A program made the translations under genes and the position numbers. The notes under the pieces were generated by a model, which was not told the origin of the DNA, did no database searches, and worked only from the letters and a program-made list of their open reading frames with translations. From an uncultured Paracoccaceae bacterium (GTDB lineage: Bacteria > Pseudomonadota > Alphaproteobacteria > Rhodobacterales > Rhodobacteraceae), in the NCBI GenBank assembly GCA_947496605.1, contig CANMDF010000002.1:620001-684000 (forward strand): a stretch of DNA of 64,000 bases. Direction: 5' to 3'. Shown here piece by piece: positions 55,023 through 63,478 of this stretch. Position 1 is the stretch's first letter, and each line of letters opens with the position of its first letter.

Positions 55023-55198
55023 AGCATTGTCCCTGTTGCAAGTGCCGGAGCCTCCGGCGGGAGTTTTTCAGGCAAGATGATAAATGATGTTTGATTGCTG
55101 CCTTTGCGGGCATCCCATGTGGCGATGTACCAGATGAAACTGCCCAAGGTCAGCGCCATGAAAGCGCCGATTAGCAGCAGAACTTGGCGGTTGGTCAT
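55019..55198 (-). CDS. 59-residue single-pass membrane protein encoded between soeA and soeB
   Basis: The frame starts with an ATG overlapping the soeA stop (ATGA) and ends in a TGA overlapping the soeB start (ATGA). The protein begins MTNRQVLLLIGAFMALTLG, continues into one membrane helix (about residues 5-27, ending SFIWYIATWD), and has a soluble tail of about 30 residues rich in proline and alanine (LPEKLPPEAPALATGTML). By the positive-inside pattern the orientation is unclear (R4; R31, K32). The seamless fit to both neighbours argues strongly for translation. It could be an assembly or stabilising subunit of the sulfite dehydrogenase. I know of no named family. Confidence 0.8.
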   Translation of the reverse strand: MTNRQVLLLIGAFMALTLGSFIWYIATWDARKGSNQTSFIILPEKLPPEAPALATGTML

Positions 55199-58023
55199 TT
55201 GCCCACCTTCCAGTCTAGCTCTTTGGGCGCTTTGCCAACAGGAGACTTGATTTTAGGCATGGCTGGTTGCGCCTCGTTCGGTACATCCGATTTTTCGATC
55301 TTCACACGCAGATCAAACCATGCAGCCTGGCCTGTGACCGGGTCCGAGTTGGCCCAGCGTAGGCCGTCGCCTTTGGGCGGTAGCAATTCGTGGATCAGGT
55401 GGTTCAGCAAGAAGCCTTTGGTCGCCTCTGGCGCCCCTTCGTCCAGCGCCCAAGTGCCTTTGCGTTTACCGATGGCGTTCCATGTCCAAACCGTATTGGC
55501 ATTTAGCGATGCTTGGTGTGCGACGGGGACCACGATGGACCCATGGGTCGAGCTGACCTTGGCCCAGTCGCCTTCCTCAAATCCGTTCGCTTCCCAGATT
55601 TTCGTAGGCACATAAAGCGGATTGTGCCCGTGGATTTGCCGCAGCCAAGCGTTTTGCGTGCCCCAAGAGTGATACATCGCCATGGGCCGCTGGGTCAGCG
55701 CATGCACGGGGTATTCGTCCAGATCGACTTGGTCGTCTTCCAACGGCCCATACCAGATTGGCAGCGGGTCCATGGTCAGTTTCAGCCGTTCGCGCAGATG
55801 TTCGGGCGGTTGCCGCTCACCAATGCCTTCGGCTGCCGCCTGGAATTTGCGCAATGGTTCGACGTAAAGCTGGAAGATGTAGGGTTGGACCGCATCGTAG
55901 AAGCCCATCTTCACTGCCCAGTTTTGGTAATCCATGCTGAACGGTTTGTAGAAAGCTGCGTTTTCGGGAACATGTTCGATCCAGAAACCACCGTTGTCGA
56001 TGTAGTCTTGGATTTGGTTCGGGTTCACCTCACCACGTCCGCCTTGTGGACCGTCCTCGCCCTTGCGGAACCCAGCCAGTGGGCCGACACCGGGGCGGCG
56101 GATGTGATTTGTAATGTAGTCAGCGTAGTCTTGGTATTTCTGGCTGCCGTCCTCATTGGCAAAACCGGGCATGCCCAGACGCGCACCGAGGTCGCAAAGC
56201 ACCGATTGGAAGCCACGCACATCGCGGTCAGGTTCCACCACAGGCCAGCGGATCGCGTCGGCCACGCCGTCTGCTTCGCAAATCGGGCGGTCCAGCAGTG
56301 AGATACAGTCGTGCCGTTCCAGATAGGTGGTGTCAGGCAAGACGAGGTCAGCATAAGCCACCATTTCTGATGAGTAGGCGTCAGAGTAAATGATGTTCGG
56401 GATCACATAGTTCCCGTCATCATCTTTATCGGTCAGCATCTTATGCACGCCACCGACGTTCATCGACGAGTTCCAAGACATATTCGCCATATACATAAAC
56501 AGCGTATCGATCTTGTAAGGTGTGCCCGCATGCGCGTTGGAAATCACCATATGCATCAGCCCGTGCGCTGACATTGGGTTCTCCCATGAATAGGCTTTGT
56601 CGATCCGCTTGGGGTTGCCATCGTCATCCAACAGCAGGTCTTCGGGACCGTGGGTATAGCCAAGGTGTGGGCCGTCAAGGGCTGCACCGGGTGTTACCTT
56701 GCCGTGTGGCTTGGGGTGTGCTGTCGCGGGCTTGGGGTAGGGCGGCTTAAAGCGCATGCCGCCGGGAACTTCGACCGAACCAAGGATAATTTGCAGTGTA
56801 TGCAATGCGCGGCAGGTCTGGAACCCGTTGGAATGGGCTGAGATGCCACGCATGGCGTGGAAACTGACCGGGCGACCGACCATTTTGTCGTGCTTTTTGC
56901 CGCGGAAGTCGGTCCATGGGCGATCCAGCTCAAAGGCTTCGTCAAACGCGACGCGGGCAAGGTCTGCGGCAAGTGCGCGGATGCGTTCGGCTGGGATGCC
57001 GCAACGCTCGGCAACCGCTTCGGGCGCGTATTCGTCTGACAAATAGCGGTCAGCCATTTGGTGGAAAACCGGGCGGTGTGTGACACCTTTGGCGCGGTGC
57101 GTGCCGGCCAGATCAGGCTCAACCCCTTTACCGTTCCAAGCGGCCAGCTTGCCAGTGTTCCGGTCGATGACTTGGGGTTGCCCGTCTTTGTCGCGCAGAA
57201 ACAGACCGAATTGGTCAGACTTTGGGTCTTCGTTGACCAGGACAGAGGCGTTGGTGAAACGTGCCAGATAGTCCAGATCGACTTTCCCGGCTTTCATCAG
57301 GCAGTGCACCATCGCAAGGATGAACAGGCCGTCGGTGCCCGGTGTGATACCGACCCAATCGTCTGCAACCGCGTTATAGCCCGTACGGATCGGGTTCACG
57401 CCTACCATCCGCGCGCCGCGTTCTTTCAGTTTGCCAATGCCCATCTTGATGGGGTTACTGTCGTGGTCTTCGGCCACACCGAACAGCATGAACAGTTTCG
57501 TGCGGTCCCAGTCAGGTTGGCCAAACTCCCAAAACGCGCCGCCCATTGTGTAGATGCCAGCGGCCGCCATGTTCACCGAACAAAACCCGCCGTGGGCTGC
57601 AAAGTTTGGGGTGCCGAACCCTTGCGCCCAGAACCCGGTGAAGGATTGTGATTGGTCGCGGCCCGTAAAGAATGCCAGTTTTTCTGGGTGCTTTTCGCGG
57701 ATCGGCCCCAGCAAATCCGTGGCCATTTTCAGCGCTTCTTCCCATGAAATCTCTTCAAACTCACCAGATCCACGCTCGCCCACACGCTTCAACGGGGCCC
57801 GCAAGCGCGATGGCGCATTGTGCTGCATGATGCCAGCCGAGCCTTTGGCACAAAGGACACCTTGGTTTACCGGGTGGTCTTTGTTGCCTTCGATATAGGC
57901 AACCTTGCCCTCTTTCATATGCACGTTAATCCCGCAGCGGCAGGCACACATGTAACAGGTCGTCTTGCGGATCTCGTCAGAGACCTTGGGCGATGTGTCT
58001 AGGTTTGGCTGATCAAGTGACAT
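55195..58023 (-). CDS. soeA: Sulfite dehydrogenase molybdopterin subunit SoeA
   Basis: 942 residues of the DMSO-reductase superfamily. An N-terminal 4Fe-4S site is formed by C23, C26, C30 and C58 (CYMCACRC ... GVLCAKG). Molybdopterin guanine dinucleotide-binding regions follow (FFTGRDQSQSFTGFWAQGFG, RGISAHSNGFQTCRALHTLQ, DLVLPDTTYLERHDC), with a C-terminal beta-barrel domain (HALTQRPMAMYHSWGTQNAWLRQ). There is no Tat signal, so the site is cytoplasmic, as in SoeABC. Polysulfide or thiosulfate reductases share the fold. The operon with xsc and TauE-like exporters makes sulfite the best substrate. Confidence 0.9.
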   Translation of the reverse strand: MSLDQPNLDTSPKVSDEIRKTTCYMCACRCGINVHMKEGKVAYIEGNKDHPVNQGVLCAKGSAGIMQHNAPSRLRAPLKRVGERGSGEFEEISWEEALKMATDLLGPIREKHPEKLAFFTGRDQSQSFTGFWAQGFGTPNFAAHGGFCSVNMAAAGIYTMGGAFWEFGQPDWDRTKLFMLFGVAEDHDSNPIKMGIGKLKERGARMVGVNPIRTGYNAVADDWVGITPGTDGLFILAMVHCLMKAGKVDLDYLARFTNASVLVNEDPKSDQFGLFLRDKDGQPQVIDRNTGKLAAWNGKGVEPDLAGTHRAKGVTHRPVFHQMADRYLSDEYAPEAVAERCGIPAERIRALAADLARVAFDEAFELDRPWTDFRGKKHDKMVGRPVSFHAMRGISAHSNGFQTCRALHTLQIILGSVEVPGGMRFKPPYPKPATAHPKPHGKVTPGAALDGPHLGYTHGPEDLLLDDDGNPKRIDKAYSWENPMSAHGLMHMVISNAHAGTPYKIDTLFMYMANMSWNSSMNVGGVHKMLTDKDDDGNYVIPNIIYSDAYSSEMVAYADLVLPDTTYLERHDCISLLDRPICEADGVADAIRWPVVEPDRDVRGFQSVLCDLGARLGMPGFANEDGSQKYQDYADYITNHIRRPGVGPLAGFRKGEDGPQGGRGEVNPNQIQDYIDNGGFWIEHVPENAAFYKPFSMDYQNWAVKMGFYDAVQPYIFQLYVEPLRKFQAAAEGIGERQPPEHLRERLKLTMDPLPIWYGPLEDDQVDLDEYPVHALTQRPMAMYHSWGTQNAWLRQIHGHNPLYVPTKIWEANGFEEGDWAKVSSTHGSIVVPVAHQASLNANTVWTWNAIGKRKGTWALDEGAPEATKGFLLNHLIHELLPPKGDGLRWANSDPVTGQAAWFDLRVKIEKSDVPNEAQPAMPKIKSPVGKAPKELDWKVGK

Positions 58024-58033
58024 GGGCTACCTT

Positions 58034-58798
58034 TCAGGCGAGTTGCGTGCGGATGAGGGCGGCACCGGCCAATGCGCAAAGCAATGACAGGCAGAAGGGT
58101 CGATAGTAGGCGGCAAATTTCGGTATGAATAGCCTTTGACCCAGCATAACGCCGATTGTTGTCGGAATGGCGAGGCTAAGACCGCGCAGCGCTGCAGTAC
58201 TGTCCATGACACCGAACCAAAGCAATGTAATCATGGATGTGAGCGAGCTGATGAACAAGAACAACACCAAAGCAGCCCGCATTTTGGCTGCGGCCGTATC
58301 TTGCGATAAAACATAGATTGCAATGACCATGCCGCCTACTGAGGCCAGACCTGTGGCAACGCCAGCCGCAAAGCCTGATCCATAGAGCCCAGGTTTGGTC
58401 GCTAGGAAAGCCAGTCTGATTTTAGCCAACTGCGTGATTGCAAGAATGATGATCAATGTCAGCGCGATAAGCTGGCTGGTCTCAACGGGAATAGATGTCG
58501 TCAACAGCAATCCAAAGGGCACACCGATGGTTGAACCGATCACCAGCCCCAAAACGACACCGCGGTCGGCCTCTTGCCAGCCACCTTTGGCCATCAGGAT
58601 CGATGCGCTCATCTCCAACCACCAGCAAATCGGGATGAGCTGGACTGGCGGCAGAATGATGATCGCGCTGGACATGACGATGGCTGACAAAGCAAAGCCT
58701 GAAAAACCGCGCACAATGCCCGCCACAACAACGATGATTGTCAGGATGAGAAATTCCTGACCGGTTAGATCGGTAGCTGTGAGCAGGCTTTCAAACAT
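58034..58798 (-). CDS. TauE/SafE-family sulfite/sulfonate exporter (copy 1)
   Basis: 254 residues with about eight membrane helices. The family signature appears twice-halved: VAGIVRGFSGFALSAIVMSS near the start and GVATGLASVGGMVIAIYVL in the middle. TauE/SafE proteins are proposed to move sulfite or sulfoacetate across the membrane. It sits between ackA (no gap) and soeA (10 bases), so it is made together with the sulfite-oxidising enzyme. Confidence 0.88.
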   Translation of the reverse strand: MFESLLTATDLTGQEFLILTIIVVVAGIVRGFSGFALSAIVMSSAIIILPPVQLIPICWWLEMSASILMAKGGWQEADRGVVLGLVIGSTIGVPFGLLLTTSIPVETSQLIALTLIIILAITQLAKIRLAFLATKPGLYGSGFAAGVATGLASVGGMVIAIYVLSQDTAAAKMRAALVLFLFISSLTSMITLLWFGVMDSTAALRGLSLAIPTTIGVMLGQRLFIPKFAAYYRPFCLSLLCALAGAALIRTQLA

Positions 58799-59863
58799 TC
58801 AACGACCCTCTGCAATCAGGGCAAGGGCGTCGCGGGCGATTTGTTTTTCTTCGTCAGCGGCGATCACGTGAACGGGGACATCGCCAAAGCAGGCTAGATG
58901 TTCCATGATCCTGTCGCGAATAGGGGCAGCGTTTTCACCGATGCCACCGGTGAATGCTACCGCGTCCAATCCACCCATAGCAACGACGGCCGAGCCTGCA
59001 TTTCGTGCAGCCCAATAGCAAAAATGTGCGACCGCGAACTTGGCGTCGTCGTCTTTGCGTTCCAGCAAGGTTTTCATATTGTTGTCACCGGCTAGCGCTT
59101 GCAGGCCGGCGTTCTTATTGAGCATCCGGTCGGTTTCATCTTCGCCCAATGACTTTGACATGCGTAGGACAGCGGCCCCGTCGATATCGCCGGATCGTGT
59201 GCCCATGGTCAGGCCGGACAAGGGGGAATAGCCCATGGATGTGGCGATGGACTTGCCATTGTGGATCGCGCAAAGGCTGGCCCCGTTGCCAAGGTGGAAG
59301 GCTAGTAGGCGTTCGGGCAACGCATCGGCGAAATCCGCGACCATGTTAGCGTAGGATAGCCCGTGAAAGCCGTACCGCCGGATGCCTGCATCGTGGTGCG
59401 TTTGCGGAATGGCGTAGCGGGTTGCGACCTCTGGGTTGGTCGCGTGGAACGCCGTGCCGAAGCTGCAATATTGCGGCAAGTCGGGGGCCATGTCCTGAAG
59501 TGCGTAGATGCCTGCCAGATTGTTGGGGTTGTGTAGTGGGGCGAGCGGGATGACGCTTTCGATCGTTGCGATCACAGGCGGACGTAATCGCGCGGGTGCC
59601 GTCAGCACAGCGCCGCCATGTACGATCCGGTGGGCGGCGGCGGTAAAAGATGTGAGCGGAAAGCCTGCCGTGTCTAACGCTGCCAGCATCAGTTCGAGCG
59701 CATGTGCATGATTGCGTGCGTCGACCTCGCTTGCCGTCTCATCCAGTTTCAGTTCACCCGTCGTGCCAAGGTTCGTCACGCGGCCCGAGATGACAGAGCT
59801 GAGCCTGTCATCGAATACCTCAATCTTGAGTGAGGAGGAGCCAGCGTTCAGAACCAGTATCAC
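58799..59863 (-). CDS. ackA: Acetate kinase
   Basis: 354 residues, somewhat shorter than the usual 400. Motifs: ILVLNAGSSSLKIEVFD, RYGFHGLSYANMV, LLAFHLGNGASLCAIHNGKS, SPLSGLTMGTRSGDIDGA and AFTGGIGENAAPIRDRIM, all needed for the acetate/sugar kinase-Hsc70-actin fold. It converts acetyl phosphate and ADP into acetate and ATP. It overlaps the pta stop by four bases. In a sulfonate operon this offers direct ATP formation from the Xsc product. Confidence 0.93.
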   Translation of the reverse strand: MILVLNAGSSSLKIEVFDDRLSSVISGRVTNLGTTGELKLDETASEVDARNHAHALELMLAALDTAGFPLTSFTAAAHRIVHGGAVLTAPARLRPPVIATIESVIPLAPLHNPNNLAGIYALQDMAPDLPQYCSFGTAFHATNPEVATRYAIPQTHHDAGIRRYGFHGLSYANMVADFADALPERLLAFHLGNGASLCAIHNGKSIATSMGYSPLSGLTMGTRSGDIDGAAVLRMSKSLGEDETDRMLNKNAGLQALAGDNNMKTLLERKDDDAKFAVAHFCYWAARNAGSAVVAMGGLDAVAFTGGIGENAAPIRDRIMEHLACFGDVPVHVIAADEEKQIARDALALIAEGR

Positions 59864-60795
59864 TTGGGCAAACCACAGCTGATGGCGGCAAGGGCCGCGG
59901 ATGCGATGCGCGCTGCCGGTGGATCGGCACGCGATGTCAGCAAGATTGGGACTTTTGCGCCAGTGACGACACCCGCAGCACAGCCGCCTGTCAGATAGAC
60001 GAATGCTTTGAACAGCGCGTTGCCGGATACGATATCTGGCACGATGATCGCATCGGCTTGGCCTGCGACGGGGTCATCAGTCAGCTTCTTAGTCGCAACT
60101 GCTTCGGGCGACATGATCAGGTCGAGTGCAAGTGGGCCCGAGACGTCAATGCCTTCGACATTGGCTTTTGCCCAATCGGCCAGTTCCATGCCGTCCATAG
60201 AAGAGGGAACCGAAGGAATGGCGCTTTCAGTCGCTGATAAGATCGCTATTTTGGGGCGGTCATTGCCCAGCTTGTTTAGTAGGTTCTTGACCTCAACGAT
60301 GGATGACTGCCGTGTTGTCAAATCGGGGGCCACATTGACTGCTGCGTCCGAGATCAAAATGGGCTTACCACCATCCGGGTGCGAAATGTGGAAGATATGG
60401 ACGAAACGCGCACCCGTGCGCAAACCTGCGTCGCGACTGACGGCGGACTTCATAAAGACGTCTGTGTGCAACTGACCCTTCATCAAGACGTCAGCTTCGC
60501 CAGCACCACAAAGGGCAGCGGCGGTTTTGCCCGCCTCTTCCTCACCTGTGGTGTCGTGCAAGGCATAGCCAGAGATATCCCAATCCAGCTTTGCGGCCTC
60601 GGCGCGGATCATATCGGCCTCACCTACAAAAACAGGGACCATGATGCCAGCTTTGGTTGCGTCTTCGGCTGCCTCCATTGGCAAGGGTGATCCGGCGCGG
60701 GCAATTGCGACACGGGGGGCGCCAAAGGTTTGTGCGCGGGCGATCAGATCAGCGGGTGCGACGGCTTCACGGGTGGAAAGGAACGGAGAGGTCAT
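59860..60795 (-). CDS. pta: Phosphate acetyltransferase
   Basis: 311 residues of the single-domain Pta/Ptb class. Features include RVAIARAGSPLPMEAAEDATKAG, GEADVLMKGQLHTDVFMKS, HIFHISHPDGGKPILISDAAVN and ALDLIMSPEAVATKK. It turns the acetyl phosphate made by Xsc into acetyl-CoA. It is typical of xsc clusters. It begins one base after the TauE-like copy 2 and overlaps ackA. Confidence 0.92.
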   Translation of the reverse strand: MTSPFLSTREAVAPADLIARAQTFGAPRVAIARAGSPLPMEAAEDATKAGIMVPVFVGEADMIRAEAAKLDWDISGYALHDTTGEEEAGKTAAALCGAGEADVLMKGQLHTDVFMKSAVSRDAGLRTGARFVHIFHISHPDGGKPILISDAAVNVAPDLTTRQSSIVEVKNLLNKLGNDRPKIAILSATESAIPSVPSSMDGMELADWAKANVEGIDVSGPLALDLIMSPEAVATKKLTDDPVAGQADAIIVPDIVSGNALFKAFVYLTGGCAAGVVTGAKVPILLTSRADPPAARIASAALAAISCGLPK

Positions 60796-60796
60796 A

Positions 60797-61543
60797 TTAC
60801 ATCCTTATGAAAACACGCAGTAGGCCCAGCACAGAAAGTGCCAGCAGCAACATCACTGCGAAGCGCCTGAATGTGGAAGGGGAGGCGGATAGAAATTGTC
60901 GACTGCCAAGCCATATCCCAAGCCCAAGGATGGGAAAGGCCAATGCGACGGCTTTCGCGGTGTCCCATGTCACGAGCCCTCCGGCCCAAAGCCAAGGTAG
61001 TGTGATGAGGTCCAGTCCGGTCAGATAGACGATCATCGTAGCGCGAAACACCGCGGCTTCCATGGGTTGCGCTGACATGAAGGCAGCCACTGGTAAGCCA
61101 CCGATCCCTGCGCTGTTGCAAGCGCCCGAGATCATGCCGATTCCGCCGTGACCCAATGGGCCGATGCGGCTTTTGAGTGTCCATCCGGTTAGCAGGACCA
61201 ACGACATGATCAGGATAATCGCGGAAATTGTGATGCGCGCAATGTCTTCGCCCACTGACAGCAAAACGCTGACCGAGAACGGCAATGCGATGGCGGCCCC
61301 CAGCAAGAGCCAAGTGACGCGACGCCAGTCTACATGTCCGCGAATGCCGCGGGCTTGAAAGACTGTCATCAATACTTCGCATGCGAACACTACCGGAATT
61401 AAAGGAAGAGGGTTTGTAAGAAGGGCTGCAAAGGCAATGAAGATCGCCGAAAACCCAAAACCCGAATAGCCCCGGACATAAGCGGCCCCAAGCAATGCAA
61501 TTGCAAGGGCCGCCGCTGTGCCGGGGCCTAGGTCGAATGGCAA
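60797..61543 (-). CDS. TauE/SafE-family sulfite/sulfonate exporter (copy 2)
   Basis: 248 residues with about eight helices and signature AAYVRGYSGFGFSAIFIAF, then GMISGACNSAGIGGLPVAAFM. The start codon is TTG, two bases after the xsc stop; no nearer ATG preserves the first helix, so coupled initiation at TTG is inferred. The sequence is clearly different from copy 1, so the two are not a recent duplication. A 265-residue frame overlapping it on the same strand is rejected. Confidence 0.85.
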   Translation of the reverse strand: MPFDLGPGTAAALAIALLGAAYVRGYSGFGFSAIFIAFAALLTNPLPLIPVVFACEVLMTVFQARGIRGHVDWRRVTWLLLGAAIALPFSVSVLLSVGEDIARITISAIILIMSLVLLTGWTLKSRIGPLGHGGIGMISGACNSAGIGGLPVAAFMSAQPMEAAVFRATMIVYLTGLDLITLPWLWAGGLVTWDTAKAVALAFPILGLGIWLGSRQFLSASPSTFRRFAVMLLLALSVLGLLRVFIRM

Positions 61544-61545
61544 AC

Positions 61546-63318
61546 TTACTCAGCTGCCATGTCAGATTTTGAGATACCAGCCACTTCAACTGGCTTCTTC
61601 ATCGCATCACGGCGGAATGGTTCACCCAGTTCCTGGTTCAGGATGACTTCGATCAACGTGGTTTTGTTGTTCTCCATCTGATCCTTGATCGCTTGATTCA
61701 GCACTTCTGTCAGTTCATCCATTGAACGGGCTTCAACACCAATCAGACCACATGCGTTAGCGATACCAGCGTAGGATACTTGCGTGTCCAGCTCTGTGCC
61801 GACGAAGTTGTCGTTGAACCACAGTGTCGAGTTCCGCTTTTCAGCACCCCACTGGTAGTTGCGGAACACGATCTGCGTGATGGCAGGCCATTCACGGCGA
61901 CCAATTGCTGTCAGCTCGTTCACAGAAATACCGAATGCGCCGTCGCCAGCGAAACCGATAACCGGCACATCACGTTGGCCGATTTTCGCGCCGATGATCG
62001 CAGGCAGACCGTAGCCACATGGGCCAAACAGACCCGGTGCCAAATACTTACGACCTGTTGGGAAGCTTGGATAAGCGTTACCAATCGCACAGTTGTTGCC
62101 GATGTCGGATGAAATGATCGCATCCTCAGGCATTGCGGCCTGGATAGCGCGCCATGCCATGCGTGGGGACATCCAATCAGGACGAGCCGCGCGTGCACGC
62201 TCGTTCCATGTGGTGCCCGGATCGTCCTGCTCGTGATCAAGCGAGGTGAGTTCCTGTGCCCAAGCTGATTTGGTTTGTGCGATCATGTTCTTGCGATCAG
62301 CACGACCTGCATCGCCTGCGTCATCGGCCAATTGCGCTGTGATGCCATTGGCCACCTTCGCCGCGTCACCCACGATTCCGACGGTGACCTTCTTGGTCAG
62401 GCCAATGCGGTCAGGGTTGATATCGACCTGAATGATCTTGGCGTTTGTTGGCCAGTAATCAATGCCGTAGCCGGGCAGGGTAGAAAATGGGTTCAAACGT
62501 GTGCCCAGTGCCAGCACCACGTCAGCTTTGCTGATCAGCTCCATGCCTGCTTTGGATCCGTTATAGCCCAAAGGACCTGCGAACAGAGGGTGGTTGCCCG
62601 GGAACGCATCATTGTGCTGGTAGCCAACACAGACAGGCGCGTCCAACTTTTCAGCCAGAACGCGGGAGGCTTCGATACCGCCTTCGGCCAAAACGACACC
62701 TGCACCGTTCAGGATAACTGGGAATTTCGCAGTGGACAGCATCTCAGCGGCCGCTGAGATGGACTCTGTGCCACCGGGAGACACTTCAAAGTTAATTGGT
62801 TCAGGGATCTCGATGTCGACAACTTGTGTCCAGAAATCGCGTGGGATGTTGATCTGGGCAGGGCCAGACAGGCGGTGCGCTTTGGAAATCACGCGGGCCA
62901 GAACTTCGCAGATGCGTGTCGGGTCGCGGACTTCTTCTTGGTAAGCCACACAGTCAGCGAACAGGTTCATCTGTTCCATTTCCTGGAAACCACCTTGGCC
63001 GATTGTCTTGTTGGCCGCCTGTGGTGTGACCAGCAAGCAAGGAGTGTGGTTCCAATAAGCAGTTTTCACGGATGTCACAAAGTTTGTGATGCCGGGGCCG
63101 TTTTGCGCAATCATCATGGACATTTCGCCAGTCGCACGGGTGTAGCCATCAGCCATCATGCCGGCTGTCATCTCGTGGGCGCAGTCCCAGAATGTGATGC
63201 CCGCTTTTGGGAAAATGTCAGAGATAGGCATCATGGCAGAACCAATGATCCCGAATGCGTTGCGAATGCCGTGCGCTTGGAGCGTTTTGACGAAGGCTTC
63301 TTCAGTAGTCATCTTCAT
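61546..63318 (-). CDS. xsc: Sulfoacetaldehyde acetyltransferase
   Basis: 590 residues from MKMTTEEAFVKTLQAHGIRNAFGIIGSAMMP, a thiamine-diphosphate enzyme with the cofactor-activating glutamate E49 in WDCAHEMTAGMMADGYTRATG and the diphosphate motif VIGFAGDGAFGISVNEL. The start motif NAFGIIGSAMM and FGPCGYGLPAIIGAK are Xsc-specific. It cleaves sulfoacetaldehyde with phosphate into sulfite and acetyl phosphate. A GGAAGGA ribosome site supports the ATG at 63318. It is the first gene of the operon, preceded by TauR-like repeats. Confidence 0.97.
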   Translation of the reverse strand: MKMTTEEAFVKTLQAHGIRNAFGIIGSAMMPISDIFPKAGITFWDCAHEMTAGMMADGYTRATGEMSMMIAQNGPGITNFVTSVKTAYWNHTPCLLVTPQAANKTIGQGGFQEMEQMNLFADCVAYQEEVRDPTRICEVLARVISKAHRLSGPAQINIPRDFWTQVVDIEIPEPINFEVSPGGTESISAAAEMLSTAKFPVILNGAGVVLAEGGIEASRVLAEKLDAPVCVGYQHNDAFPGNHPLFAGPLGYNGSKAGMELISKADVVLALGTRLNPFSTLPGYGIDYWPTNAKIIQVDINPDRIGLTKKVTVGIVGDAAKVANGITAQLADDAGDAGRADRKNMIAQTKSAWAQELTSLDHEQDDPGTTWNERARAARPDWMSPRMAWRAIQAAMPEDAIISSDIGNNCAIGNAYPSFPTGRKYLAPGLFGPCGYGLPAIIGAKIGQRDVPVIGFAGDGAFGISVNELTAIGRREWPAITQIVFRNYQWGAEKRNSTLWFNDNFVGTELDTQVSYAGIANACGLIGVEARSMDELTEVLNQAIKDQMENNKTTLIEVILNQELGEPFRRDAMKKPVEVAGISKSDMAAE

Positions 63319-63412
63319 GGCGGTGGGTCCTTCCCTAGAATTCCATAGAAAACAGGGGGCGCAGAATCCCCCCTTTCGCTGCGCTGACAATAAGTTCGAC
63401 ACGCGGTAGAGG

Positions 63413-63445
63413 TTAGGTCCAGTCGAGTGTCGCTTTTATGGCCAG
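63413..63445 (-). promoter_or_regulatory. TauR-type direct repeats upstream of xsc
   Basis: On the minus strand, CTGGCCATAA (63436-63445) and CTGGACCTAA (63413-63422) are spaced 23 bases start to start. The second matches the repeat CTGGACYTAA that I recall for the MocR-type TauR of Rhodobacter capsulatus exactly; the first matches 8 of 10. They lie about 95-127 bases before the xsc start. Confidence 0.6.
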
Positions 63446-63454
63446 CGGTAATTA

Positions 63455-63477
63455 TTTTGAGACGAATGGTCTCAAAA
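63455..63477. promoter_or_regulatory. Perfect 9-bp inverted repeat just after tauR
   Basis: TTTTGAGAC and GTCTCAAAA flank GAATG directly after the tauR stop. It could be a weak tauR terminator or an operator upstream of xsc. No clear T-run continues in either direction beyond the stem. Confidence 0.5.
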
Positions 63478-63478
63478 A

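Noticed and set aside
55513..56301. 262-residue plus-strand open frame
   Set aside because: It is antisense to the well-supported soeA and shows no domain pattern.
60792..61589. 265-residue minus-strand frame overlapping TauE-like copy 2
   Set aside because: It overlaps the TauE/SafE frame with its RGYSGFGF signature and runs back into xsc; it has no recognisable features.
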